A stretch of 64,000 nt of DNA from Cornus controversa (lineage: Eukaryota > Streptophyta > Magnoliopsida > Cornales > Cornaceae): positions 28,511,797 to 28,575,796 of the forward strand of contig CM048850.1 of the NCBI GenBank assembly GCA_026545225.1. The letters are read 5' to 3'. The translations under genes were made by a program, and so were the position numbers. The notes below the pieces were generated by a model. The model was not told the DNA's origin, made no database searches, and saw nothing but the letters and a program-made list of their open reading frames with translations. Of this stretch, positions 49,401-56,080 are shown one piece after another (position 1 is the first letter of the stretch; every line of letters begins with the position of its first letter).

Positions 49401-52400
49401 ATATATAAAAGAGGGAGTCCAAGAGACCACGCAAGTTACGCAACATCTACGTGAAGAGGCCACATCAAAAACGAAAGGTTTCAGAGCCCTAGTCCCAAAG
49501 GAGTTCAGCCTTGCAGACGATCACAGATTTCACAGCACAGGTCAGTTCTCTCTCGCCTCCTCCTTCTTCTTCTTCTTTTTCATCTTCTCTCTCTTCGTTT
49601 TTTTCTGTTGGGTGCTCTGTTTTTTGTTGTTACAGACTTACAGTGTTCTCTAAATTCTCTTCGATGATTTCTTCTTGCAGAGCCAGAAACCAAAAGGACT
49701 ACACCAAGCACTGAAGACCTAGTTGCAGAGAAGTTGAAGACGCACAGGTCAGTTCTATTTTCTTCTTCTTCTTCTCTGTTCTTCTCTCTTCCTCTCTGTT
49801 CTCTGTTCTCTCTTTTTCTTCTGCTTCTCTGTTCTTCTTCTTCTTCTATCTCCTCTATTCGTCTACTTCTTCTCTCTTCTTCAGTTCTTTTTCATCTACT
49901 TCTTCTCTCTTCTTCAGTTCTTCTCTGTTCTTCTTCTTCTCTCTCCTCTGTTCGTCTTCTTCTCTTTCTTTTTTCTGTGCTCTGTTTTTTTCTTCTCTTC
50001 TCTCTTCTTCTTTTTCCCTGTTCTTCTCTCTTCTTCTTCTCTCTTCCTCTCTGTTCTTCTTCTTCTCTCTCCTCTGTTCGTCTTCTTCTCTTTCTTTTTT
50101 CTTTTTTCTGTGCTCTATTTTTTGCTTTATCTTCTCTTCTCTATTTTTTCTTCTTTTCTCTCTTCTTCTTCTTCCCTGTTATTCTTCTCTCTTCTTCTTC
50201 TTATTCTCTGTTCTTCTCTCTTCCTCTCTGTTCTTCTTCTTCTTCTTCTTCTGCTTCTCTGTTCTTCTTCTTCTCTCTCCTCTGTTCGTCTACTTCTCTC
50301 TTCTTTAGTTCTTCTTCGTCTACTTCTTTCTTCTTCAGTTCTTCTCTGTTCTTCTTCTTCTCTCTCCACTGTTTGTCTACTTCTTTTCTTTCTTCTCTCT
50401 TTTTTTTGTGCTCTGTTTTTTGCTTTATCTTCTCCTCTGTTTTTTCTTCTCTTCTCTCGATTTTACAGTCTTCTATATTCTTCTTCTCTGTTCTTGTACT
50501 GCTGTCTTGCTGTCTTGTGCTTTCTTTTTTTAAACAATTTTTTTTTCTTTTTTTGGTGCTGTCTTGTTCTTTTTCTTTTTAACATATATATATTTTTTAT
50601 TCAATTTTACCTCTTGGGTTTGCAGTTTGCTAACTTTGCTCAATTGAATAGTTTAGATTTTTTTTTCCACTAAGTTAAATGATATCCTAAATGGCAATTA
50701 GCTGTTAGCTTGTTGCCTCTTGGGTTTGCTGAATTAAGTAGCTTGTTGCCTCTTGGATATCCTAATTATTTTGTACTAATTTCATATTTCAATTGTGCGC
50801 CTCGCTTCACTCAGGCTCGCGCCTCGCCTTGCGCCTAGCGCCTAGGCTCCAAAGGACCTTGAGCGCCTTAGTGCGCCTAGGGCCTTTAATAACACTGCAA
50901 GGCCCTAAAGTTGAGTCTTTAGTGACCTAAAATGCCACTTTCTCCCTCTTTGGTGAGTTAGCCTCGACTTCTACCCTAGCCCAGTCGACTAGGGAGTTCC
51001 ATCATATTGCATGTGATACCTTTTATCTTTTATACATCACCTCGAATAGGAGAAGCGGTTTGATTCAAACTAAAAACAATGGCAAGAGGAAGGCCAACAA
51101 GAATGTAGATCTGGTCATGAGAAAAGACATAATTGCCAATGATCAACAAATAACAATACAGCACATATTAGATATGAGTGGAGAAAAGGGGACTGTTTAG
51201 CCAAAACCTGATACTTGGGATTACCGGAATTATTTGGCTGAAAAGATTTTCGTAACTTGAGAGCCAAGGAAGTCAAAAACTTTGAAACCTGAGCATCAAA
51301 TAGCTACTTGGTATGCTGAACTACATTTTTAATTTATTTCCAAAATCAAAACTTAACAACAAAAAAAAAGATTAAATTTCATTTTCATTCTATTCCCTCA
51401 ACTTTTCAATATCAAAACAAGTGGTACAAGTTCTTTCAATGGCCGGAAAACAAGCATACTCCTCATGCCATATGTGAGGATACAAATTTTATGACAAAAA
51501 CAAGGAATAAAAACGAAAAAAAAAAAAAAAAGTAAACCATAATTTCTTCCTTAAACAGGCAATGATCTTGAAATACTCAGAACAACATACCTGTACCATT
51601 TCACTGATGAAATTCAAACCCCCAGGTCCAATAATTGAACCAGCAAGAAGATAACCAACAATAACCTGCCACAGCCACAGGTAGCCATTAAGAAACAAGA
51701 GACGACCATAATTTGCACAGAGTGAATGTATATGGAATTATGGATCCAATGCAGAAGCAACCAAAAAAAAGAAGCTACCAACTAAAAATACAAACCGGTT
51801 GTCCCAGGCAGGAAAAGAAAATTCCACCAATGGCAGCAGAAACTATAACCACCACCAAGTCTGAAATTAGCCTGCACAAATTCAACATGATAAACCAGAG
51901 AGCAATAGATGAAATAAAAAATTTAGAACATCAACCGTTCGTCAATAACACCCCCAGAAACTCAAATAATTCATGCATAATAGTCAGGAGGAAATAAAAA
52001 AGAAATTAACCTTAAATCTACTTGAAGTATTGGATATTTTGATTTCTTATTTGACATCACAAACACATTGTCCTGTCATCGAGTGAGTGAAGCAAGTAAG
52101 TGCTAAAGTAGAATAAAGATCAGTTATTTTTTAATTTTTTGCACTAAAGTTTCAATATCTTAAAGAAATTACTAGAGTTTAGTACACCTTTTTATCTATC
52201 AAGGTTGCCATGTCATCAGAACCTTCATTTTCCAGGGAAAGAAACTGGAATGATCTTGTACCACTGCCAAGACCAATAGATATAAACAATTAACTTTAGT
52301 AAAGTTGATCCGGGTGAAACTGTGAAAGGAAAAAAATATCCTCCATGCACAATCCAACATAAAGTCAACATATTGTTATGCACTAGTTTCCAAATTTCAA

Positions 52401-55400
52401 ATAGAAGTATATGGATATCCTTACTTTGCCTCTTTAGTTTCATTTTTCTTCACCTTGTCATGGCTGATTTTAGCTACAGTCTCCAGTTCAGCCTGAGAAA
52501 TATAATCAAAATAATTCAATTTTAGCAGAAAAGAAATGCAAAACATTCTAAATTATAGCAAAAGGTTAGATTTATTTAATATACTCCAAGTGGCATGCAT
52601 AGCCCAAAAGTTTCCCAGTAACAATCGATTTTGGACGTACTACATCCGAATGTTAAATTTTCAAATGGCATCTTAAGAAGCCCAAGATTCCAACAAAATA
52701 CAGAAGATGCAATAGCCAGGTACACTAACTCTTTGGCATGCCACAAACACAGATTTACAAGTAGCAAGATCCCTGGCTAGACTTTCTTCCCTTCAATTTA
52801 TTCCCCAGAATTTATTAGGGAGCCATGCTCTTGCCAAAGCATCTAGGGCAGCATTACTGGGGGTAGACATGCCAGCTCAAGTAAGAACCAGGAAAATAAG
52901 AAGTTGATATCACAAGTTTGACAGCCAAAAAAAAGGTTCCACAATACATGCGAGACACCTTAGCATATGATATCGGGTGATATCGATTCAAATTGCTGCA
53001 CATTTAAACAAAAAGTTCAAGAGGAAAATTAAACATACTTGTTGATCAGCTACACTGCTGTTAAAGCTACTTCGATCAGAACCTAGAAAAAAAGAAAGCA
53101 GAATCAGTATCAACTAAACATCCATTATAAAGCATCAATGATGAACAGGAGAAGGCCATCCCCTTCTATCACATTAAAACTACAGTGTCAGAATCAGAAT
53201 CTCATTGTAAGTCCAAGAATTTGGTGTATATTTCGAGTCTGTTTCAGGTGACTTTCATTATTATAATCAAGCATATCATATATCAATTAAAAAATTCTTC
53301 AAGTCTACATTTCAATGCAAATGATTTAACAATCAGAATTTTCCACACAAGGATGATGACAGAATACCAAAAGATGACAGCAGAGACCACTACTACCCAA
53401 AGAGTCTGTTGTTTTTCAAACAAAACTTGAGATATTTTTAAGCAAGATTTTTTTTTTTTTTGACAAGTCTAAGCAAGACTTGATGTGACCAAGAATATCT
53501 TCAGAAATTCCACTTGAAACTTGTATGTAGTATCGACTGGGATAAACCTCCAACATATGATGCAAAATGTGATGATCCACTTGAGGTCATTGGACATGAT
53601 TGAATTAAGAACTTGATGGTTCAAGTGACGAAGATTAACAAGGTAACCATAATAGGAAATTGGTAGGTTCCATTGAATTTAAAAAATTTCAAGTGATCAA
53701 TGCAAGCTGACTGATATTTGATAGTAAAACTCGTGAAACTTTTCTTATAGTAAAAATGACAAACAAAAAAAACACATAACAAATTGAAGTAGAATGAATC
53801 TTCCACCACAATTGCTGATGAATTCTCAGAATAATGAGTATTTGATCTTGGATCCATTGAAATTTGGAGTTCGTACTTCTTGGTTACAGCTCAATAATTG
53901 ACTACTTATCGAAAGTAATAATCCGTAAAGAAGATTTTCACATTAGATAGAAGAATTAAGACTAATTATGGCAAAACTCTAGATTGAACCATTCAAGTGG
54001 AAAGGTAAGGTTTGGAGCATGTTTGGACTTCACCATTAACTTATAGATCGAAATATTAAGTGCATTTTGCAGGAATCCTACTTCATTATAAAATTCGATA
54101 ATGAATTTTCTCCATACAGGGGAGAGTTGTGCTGCATTCCCTCTTAAGTCATCAGATGATGTTGGAAACTGTGCAGTGTGTGGCTATGCGCATGATTTGG
54201 AAAGGTATAAGATTTTAAATCCAATCCAAAAAATAATTCATACTTTTGAGATAGCTAAAGTGACATATAAGTAAATTAAGTGAATCAGTGTCGAATTTGA
54301 CTGCATGTATTACAGCCAGGGAAGAGCCTTGAATTTGTCCAGGCAATAATCAACTTGGTTCCAACAGACTACACTCACTTTTTACCATGCGTAACTCTTA
54401 TTTCCAAGGCCCCTTTTGATTCCCTTTCAGATCCTATGGTCTTGAATAAGTATAGTTATCAATTACAATTTTTGATCTTCTTTTGTTCATTATCTATGAA
54501 GTCTTCCTAGAAAGTGATTTTTTCTTTGAAAATCCACAAATTTCTGGAGAGTTGTTTCATGCCTCCTCTATATAAATCTTGTTCATTTTGTTCTTATTCT
54601 ATCGGTGGACTCCTAAGGGCGGGAAGCTGATTTTATTCCTTAAACTTTTCAATTGTATTACCTCCAACCTCTCTATTTTTCCAGCATCAAGGATTTCTCT
54701 GGTTAAAGGGGATGTTGGAGGTTAAATTGTGTTTGGGGGAAGTTTTAGAGTGACGGTAGTTTTACGAGAGAAAGAGAGAAAAAATTTCTTCTTAGGATAC
54801 TTTTAAATAAAAAATATGTAAAATTTCTCCAAGGGTAAATTCAAAAAAATGTCTTTTTCGTCACACTATAAGTGAGTTTCAAAAAGTAAGGAAGGATAAT
54901 ATGTTCCATGAAGATGAGAACTGAGGAGGAAGTTGTGACAGAAACTTGAAGGGTTCTACGTAAAAATAACTTTAGCTTGTTTCTACACATCGTATATTCG
55001 TCAAAAAGACAACTTGAACCCTTTATCTTTTGCAGAGAAAGTGGTAGCTAACCCAACAGAGGGCAAGCTGCCCCACCAATTTTTGAGGAGCAAAAAACAC
55101 ACCCGTACGCATCAAACGAGCCAGTTCCAAAGCCTTCCCACTAAGGCAGCCTCAATGGCGGTGAAACAACTTGGACCTAACGTCTACTAAATATCAATGG
55201 CATCTTCACTTAACTTATGATCCAACGAAGAAGAAAAAAATGAACCACCAAACACAGCATTTTCTTACCCATAGACAGACCCTACTCACGTATTTCCCAC
55301 TACCTCTTTTCTGTGTGTTTGAAAATGCTGTGAGTTTAACCGCTTTACACTTTTTGAGTGACAACACTGATGTAGTAGACTGCAGAACTCAGGCAGTTCG

Positions 55401-55865
55401 AGTTGGGTTTTGTCAAATTAAATTTAAGAGTTACAGAAACAAATAATTTTACCTATTGCGAAAATTTTAAAATCACAATTCTATGTTCTCAAACAACATA
55501 AATAATTTTAAATGGCAAGGTTTTCACAATCAATCCAATTAATTCGCATGGTTAACTCTCAGATTAAACCAAATAAGGTGAATTCAATAAGAAAAGTGGA
55601 ATGAAGAAGATAAAAAAGAAAAGAAACCCTAACCTTCCGGCTGATCATTCTCGGAAAATTCATGTTCAAGAACCTTATCGAACATTTTGGCAATACTGCC
55701 TTCGCCGGAGGGCGATGACGACGAATTAAGAGAGAGATTGCCGTAAAATCTTTCTCTGATTTCTTTATCAGATCTCGCTGAAACAGAGGCGATCGCGCAA
55801 AACGTCAACAGAACAAGACAAATCCAGAATCCAAAGTTCTCTCGTTTTGCGCTAATCACCGCCAT
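25260..55865 (-). CDS. KEA: K+ efflux antiporter, KEA4/5/6 group (CPA2 family), 20 exons
   Basis: Predicted 569-residue K+/H+ antiporter. Exons in transcript order: 55865-55634, 53082-53039, 52492-52425, 52254-52188, 52072-52011, 51871-51796, 51665-51591, 43910-43839, 43704-43621, 43529-43461, 43361-43284, 43183-43095, 42838-42742, 41828-41775, 35078-34983, 33544-33356, 32983-32906, 28887-28843, 28762-28670, 25301-25260. All introns are GT-AG and phases agree (1,710 nt with stop). Features: signal peptide (residues 1-30), acidic luminal N-terminus, then about a dozen hydrophobic segments with [13 protein letters not shown] (187-199) and the CPA2 ion-site pair Gln309-Asp310 in GTLIFQDCAVG. No C-terminal KTN domain, as in Arabidopsis KEA4-6 and unlike KEA1-3. 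KEA4-6 act in Golgi, trans-Golgi network and prevacuolar compartments in K+ and pH homeostasis. The gene looks intact; its length comes from transposon-filled introns. Confidence 0.93.
25602..25626. repeat. (GT)n microsatellite in KEA intron 19
   Basis: Short TATGTATG then GTGTGTGTGTGTGT run. Confidence 0.85.
25768..26210. mobile_element. MITE with about 30-bp terminal inverted repeats, KEA intron 19
   Basis: The left end GGCACCGTTTGTTTTGACGT and the right end (reverse complement GCTCCGTTTATTTTGACGT) continue into a shared AAAACATTTT string. Just inside the left end is a perfect 20-bp palindrome at 25791-25810 (ACATTTTACATGTAAAATGT). Size 443 bp, no coding sequence. A purine tract with GGGA repeats lies at about 25940-25969. 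I cannot define a target duplication, so hAT versus Mutator-like origin stays open. Confidence 0.75.
26211..28669. other. Remainder of KEA intron 19
   Basis: No gene recognised. AT-rich intron sequence with a T-run at about 26611-26628 and scattered short repeats. Nothing matches a known protein family by eye. Confidence 0.5.
29648..30951. mobile_element. Probable hAT-like MITE, very AT-rich, KEA intron 17
   Basis: The left end GGGGTGCGTTTAGTAACGTT and the reverse complement of the right end (AAGGGTCTGTTCACTAATGA) are related, and both continue into GTTTTCTGTTTTTTG-like strings, giving long imperfect inverted termini. The interior is almost pure A/T with three to four tandem units of about 110 bp at 30190-30540. 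No coding sequence. A clean target duplication is not visible. Confidence 0.6.
31268..31349. repeat. Two-copy tandem duplication, period 41 bp
   Basis: GTTAAAGTTCCAAAAT at 31268 recurs at 31309, with the following TATTATGTTTGGTTGAA also repeated. A few mismatches. Confidence 0.95.
32165..32839. mobile_element. hAT-type MITE with 8-bp target duplication, KEA intron 17
   Basis: Termini TAGGGGTGGCAATT and, at the right end, reverse complement TAGGGTTGGCAAAATT. It is flanked on both sides by ATGTTGAG (32157-32164 and 32840-32847), a perfect 8-bp target-site duplication as expected for hAT. Size 675 bp, non-coding. Repeated GTGTCG and AACCCGTTTAATAA strings occur near both ends, as usual for hAT subterminal motifs. 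The intact duplication marks it as relatively young. Confidence 0.9.
32906..35078 (-). CDS. KEA: KEA exons 15-17
   Basis: Exons 35078-34983, 33544-33356 and 32983-32906 (residues 390-510). They encode [19 protein letters not shown] with the following [31 protein letters not shown] with a valine-rich transmembrane stretch, and [19 protein letters not shown]. These are among the best conserved blocks of the family, and no lesion is visible. Confidence 0.94.
33035..33200 (-). mobile_element. tRNA-derived SINE in KEA intron 16
   Basis: On the minus strand an A-box-like TGGTTCAGCGG (near 33167-33157) is followed about 30 bp later by a B-box-like GAGTTCAAGCC (near 33132-33122), which is the internal RNA polymerase III promoter of a tRNA-related SINE head. 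The unit ends toward 33035 in GTCCCTTTTTT, a T-rich tail as in several plant SINE families. Sequence up to about 33325, with a CGCGGGTGATGGGAAGGG string, may belong to the same or a second SINE. Boundaries uncertain. Confidence 0.65.
33753..33781. repeat. C29 homopolymer (G29 in the KEA pre-mRNA)
   Basis: An uninterrupted run of 29 C on the plus strand, within intron 15, flanked by CA-rich sequence. On the transcribed product it is a G-run that could form G-quadruplex structures. Confidence 0.9.
34676..34827. repeat. Two-copy tandem duplication, period 76 bp
   Basis: AATTAAACATTTCTCTTCAT at 34676 recurs at 34752. The copies share TAAACCCTAAAACTTTGACA and differ at only a few positions. Confidence 0.95.
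35079..35979. other. Left part of KEA intron 14
   Basis: AT-rich intron sequence. No gene or recognisable repeat boundary seen before the chromovirus fragment. Confidence 0.5.
35980..37207 (+). mobile_element. Chromovirus (Ty3/gypsy) 3' end: integrase tail, chromodomain and LTR, KEA intron 14
   Basis: Antisense to KEA. Integrase C-terminal sequence ([18 protein letters not shown] near 36148-36201) occurs twice as part of a 216-bp direct repeat. A chromodomain follows (VDILDSQLI ... [17 protein letters not shown] near 36680-36780), with the aromatic W residues expected of the fold. Chromodomains on integrase define the chromovirus clade and help target integration. The frame runs to the LTR, which starts TGTTAGGAATATTTTAG at 36931, has a CTATAAAAGGC box near 37018 and ends near 37207. 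Only the 3' end of the element is present. It is a broken fossil with a few interruptions. Confidence 0.85.
36106..36537 (+). repeat. 216-bp direct tandem repeat in the chromovirus integrase tail
   Basis: The block starting AAAAATTATCAACTT at 36106 recurs at 36322. The two copies are over 90 percent alike by eye. Confidence 0.95.
37211..38472 (+). mobile_element. L1-type LINE, 5'-truncated, with zf-RVT region and A-rich tail, KEA intron 14
   Basis: Degraded ORF2 3' part: LLGKW near 37215, a [18 protein letters not shown] segment (37540-37600), [18 protein letters not shown] (37780-37835), [12 protein letters not shown] (37918-37955), and the zinc-binding region with [13 protein letters not shown] (38035-38085) typical of plant L1 ORF2. 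Several frameshifts and stops separate these pieces. The 3' UTR has a GGGATGCGCTCCCC hairpin (38411-38424), and the element ends in TTATAAAAAAAATAAAAAA (about 38454-38472). It lies directly beside the chromovirus LTR and is antisense to KEA. Confidence 0.85.
38473..40270. other. Middle of KEA intron 14, unassigned
   Basis: No gene recognised. A (CA)n-like stretch lies near 38684-38696. The plus strand is open at 39157-39477 without recognisable domains. Repeats of unknown type are likely here, for example around 38880-39100, where short CATGTCG/GCCATGT strings recur. Confidence 0.4.
40271..40902. mobile_element. MITE-like element with TAGTAAAA/TTTTACTG termini, KEA intron 14
   Basis: Left end TATAGTAAAAGCCCTATAAAAT and right end with reverse complement TACAGTAAAACCTCGATAAAT form imperfect inverted termini rich in TCGATAAAT and TTATTAATTTA strings. 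Size about 630 bp, non-coding. A TA dinucleotide on each side is a possible target duplication, which would point to a Tc1/mariner-type origin, but this is weak. Confidence 0.55.
40903..41774. other. Right part of KEA intron 14
   Basis: Contains two similar stretches (near 40912-40985 and 40998-41070), both around a AAAGGATGAT/AAAGAATGAT string followed by a TTGGTTxCTA block. Otherwise AT-rich intron sequence with no gene. Confidence 0.45.
41775..43910 (-). CDS. KEA: KEA exons 8-14: central antiporter core
   Basis: Exons 43910-43839, 43704-43621, 43529-43461, 43361-43284, 43183-43095, 42838-42742, 41828-41775 (residues 209-389). They include [17 protein letters not shown], a glycine-rich hydrophobic segment, the [17 protein letters not shown] helix, [12 protein letters not shown] and then [16 protein letters not shown]. 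The Gln309/Asp310 pair of the CPA2 ion-binding motif falls exactly at the exon 11/12 junction. Exon 14 ends in [15 protein letters not shown]. Confidence 0.93.
42010..42585 (+). mobile_element. LTR-like fossil (copia-type ends) with internal duplication, KEA intron 13
   Basis: Begins TGTTGGAGAATATCGATATA. It has leader-like sequence ending in TTCTTCATTCTTTATTTCTC, as in many plant copia LTRs, and no coding part. It is therefore probably a solo LTR or LTR fragment. Its distal 183 bp are present twice in tandem (42221-42403 and 42404-42585). The right end is uncertain. Confidence 0.5.
42221..42585. repeat. Two-copy tandem duplication, period 183 bp
   Basis: TGGATGTAGGCTG at 42221 recurs at 42404. 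The copies include GGCCGAACCA-GTGTATGCTT and differ at very few positions, so the duplication is recent. Confidence 0.95.
44026..45080 (-). mobile_element. Ty1/copia gag fragment, split by a LINE, KEA intron 7
   Basis: Minus-strand sequence of copia gag type lies on both sides of a LINE insertion. To the right (45040-44924) is an N-terminal part with [19 protein letters not shown], the typical opening of copia gag. To the left (44391-44200) is the following part with KKKGYFTGR and [15 protein letters not shown]. Only gag-region sequence is recognisable. No LTR pair or pol is seen. It is a broken fossil. Confidence 0.75.
44402..44907 (-). mobile_element. 5'-truncated L1-type LINE inserted in copia gag, 16-bp target duplication
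   Basis: Minus-strand ORF2 C-terminal zinc-binding region: [20 protein letters not shown] (near 44826-44770), then [13 protein letters not shown] and [17 protein letters not shown]. The 3' end (plus-strand left) has a GGGATGCGTCCCC hairpin (44454-44442) and a TA-repeat tail rather than a pure A-tail. The insertion is flanked by TATGC(C/A)TCTCCAAAAT at 44386-44401 and 44908-44923, a 16-bp target duplication with one mismatch, typical of target-primed reverse transcription. The zinc-region frame is open across most of its length, so this copy is not very old. Confidence 0.9.
45081..45862. other. KEA intron 7, unassigned segment
   Basis: No gene recognised. The first part (to about 45170) may be leader or flank of the copia fossil. 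Confidence 0.45.
45863..47136. mobile_element. Harbinger-like non-autonomous element, KEA intron 7
   Basis: The left end GGGCTTGCTTGGTTTTTATC and the right end, whose reverse complement is GGGCTTGCTTGGATTGTGAC, form terminal inverted repeats. Both continue into CTxTTTTTAG/TCTAAAAACAG-type subterminal sequence. CTA flanks both sides (45860-45862 and 47137-47139), fitting the 3-bp TNA target duplication of PIF/Harbinger elements. The interior holds an (AT)n run (about 46455-46487) and a compositionally different block at about 46500-46870, rich in GAGA on the plus strand. No transposase is seen. Confidence 0.7.
46455..46487. repeat. (AT)n microsatellite
   Basis: AT dinucleotide run within the Harbinger-like element. 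Confidence 0.9.
47195..47640 (+). mobile_element. L1-type LINE 3' fragment, KEA intron 7
   Basis: Plus-strand remnant of the ORF2 C-terminus: [20 protein letters not shown] (near 47209-47268), then [19 protein letters not shown] (47397-47455), interrupted by stops. The 3' UTR carries GGGATGGGCGCTCCC (47573-47587) and the copy ends near CCTTATCAAAAA. It begins just outside the Harbinger-like element. Confidence 0.75.
47641..49147. other. KEA intron 7, unassigned segment
   Basis: No gene recognised. It contains a 103-bp tandem duplication (48502-48707) and LTR-like short strings such as GACATGACCAACATGACCCA, but no LTR can be delimited. Confidence 0.45.
48502..48707. repeat. Two-copy tandem duplication, period 103 bp
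   Basis: CGGACATGA at 48502 recurs at 48605. The following CAACATGACCCAATCCAGTG and TTTGATGGATTCATTAAGGT are in both copies. Confidence 0.95.
49156..50897. mobile_element. Non-autonomous hAT element with perfect 8-bp target duplication, KEA intron 7
   Basis: Termini CAGTGTTGTTAAAGGCG and, at the right, reverse complement CAGTGTTATTAAAGGCC. CAAGGCCC flanks both sides (49148-49155 and 50898-50905), the 8-bp duplication expected of hAT. Both subterminal regions are packed with GGCGC/GCGCC motifs, likely transposase-binding sites. The interior has a leader-like segment with possible exon borders (CACAG|GTCAGTTCT occurs twice, near 49540 and 49746) and a long CTT/CTC-rich block (about 49745-50580). 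No transposase domain is visible, so the element depends on a partner for movement. Confidence 0.9.
49745..50580. repeat. CTT/CTC-rich low-complexity block
   Basis: Roughly 830 bp of imperfect TTCTTC, TCTCTC and CTGTTC strings, with longer repeated phrases such as CTCCTCTGTTCGTCT. Its long open frames (Ser/Leu/Phe-rich on plus, Arg/Glu-rich on minus) reflect composition and not a gene. Confidence 0.9.
50906..51590. other. Right end of KEA intron 7
   Basis: No gene recognised. T-rich on the minus strand close to the exon 7 donor, with an A-run at 51518-51532. Confidence 0.5.
51591..53082 (-). CDS. KEA: KEA exons 2-7
   Basis: Six small exons: 53082-53039, 52492-52425, 52254-52188, 52072-52011, 51871-51796, 51665-51591 (residues 79-208). 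They encode a [11 protein letters not shown] segment, a lysine-rich luminal linker, [14 protein letters not shown], then the first antiporter-core membrane segments ([34 protein letters not shown]) and ISEMVQ. Order and exon junctions correspond to the conserved KEA4-6 core. Introns here are short (115-545 bp). Confidence 0.92.
53083..55633. other. KEA intron 1 (2.55 kb)
   Basis: AT-rich. No coding or transposon structure recognised. A T-run lies at about 53448-53461. A long first intron often carries regulatory sequence, but nothing specific can be pointed to. Confidence 0.5.
55634..55865 (-). CDS. KEA: KEA exon 1: signal peptide and luminal N-terminus
   Basis: Codes residues 1-78 (the last codon is split). 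The start codon context is AATGGCG, and no better in-frame ATG lies upstream. A basic start (KREN) is followed by the hydrophobic run [18 protein letters not shown], with probable cleavage after Ala30. The rest is polar, with a serine cluster and [13 protein letters not shown], matching the conserved N-terminal stretch of KEA4-6 proteins. The donor is GAAG|GTTAGG. Confidence 0.93.
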
Positions 55866-56080
55866 TATATATATATATATATATGTAGTGAGAGAAAGAG
55901 AGAGAACTTCAAAGCAGATCGCAATTCATGTGAAGAGTGTGAGAAGAGAGAGAATTTCACAGCAGAAGTTGATGCACGCAGGCAAGAGAGAGAGAGAGAT
56001 TTCGTAGATGGAAGGTAAAATGCAATCGTAAATGGAAGAGAGTCTAAGTTTGAAGCATCTTCAACTACGTTTGTCTTCAA
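55865..56080 (-). promoter_or_regulatory. Upstream ORF (71 codons) overlapping the KEA start codon
   Basis: In the region just 5' of the KEA start codon, an ATG at 56080 opens a 71-codon frame whose TAA stop shares its last base with the KEA ATG (TAATG at 55867-55863). The predicted peptide starts MKTNVVEDASNLDSLPF and ends in an Ile-Tyr run encoded by the (AT)n tract. If the transcript starts upstream of 56080, this uORF could limit translation or allow reinitiation. No TATA box or start site can be fixed from the sequence. Confidence 0.45.
55866..55884. repeat. (AT)n microsatellite abutting the KEA start codon
   Basis: An uninterrupted AT dinucleotide run directly upstream of the ATG. It sits in the probable 5' leader, next to GA/CT-rich stretches (55888-56000). 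Its length would also set the last codons of the upstream ORF. Confidence 0.9.

Noticed and set aside
49734-50673. Long Ser/Leu/Phe-rich frames (282 and 187 codons) on the plus strand and an Arg/Glu-rich frame on the minus strand
   Set aside because: They arise from the CTT/CTC low-complexity block inside the hAT element. No domain, and the same region is open in several frames.
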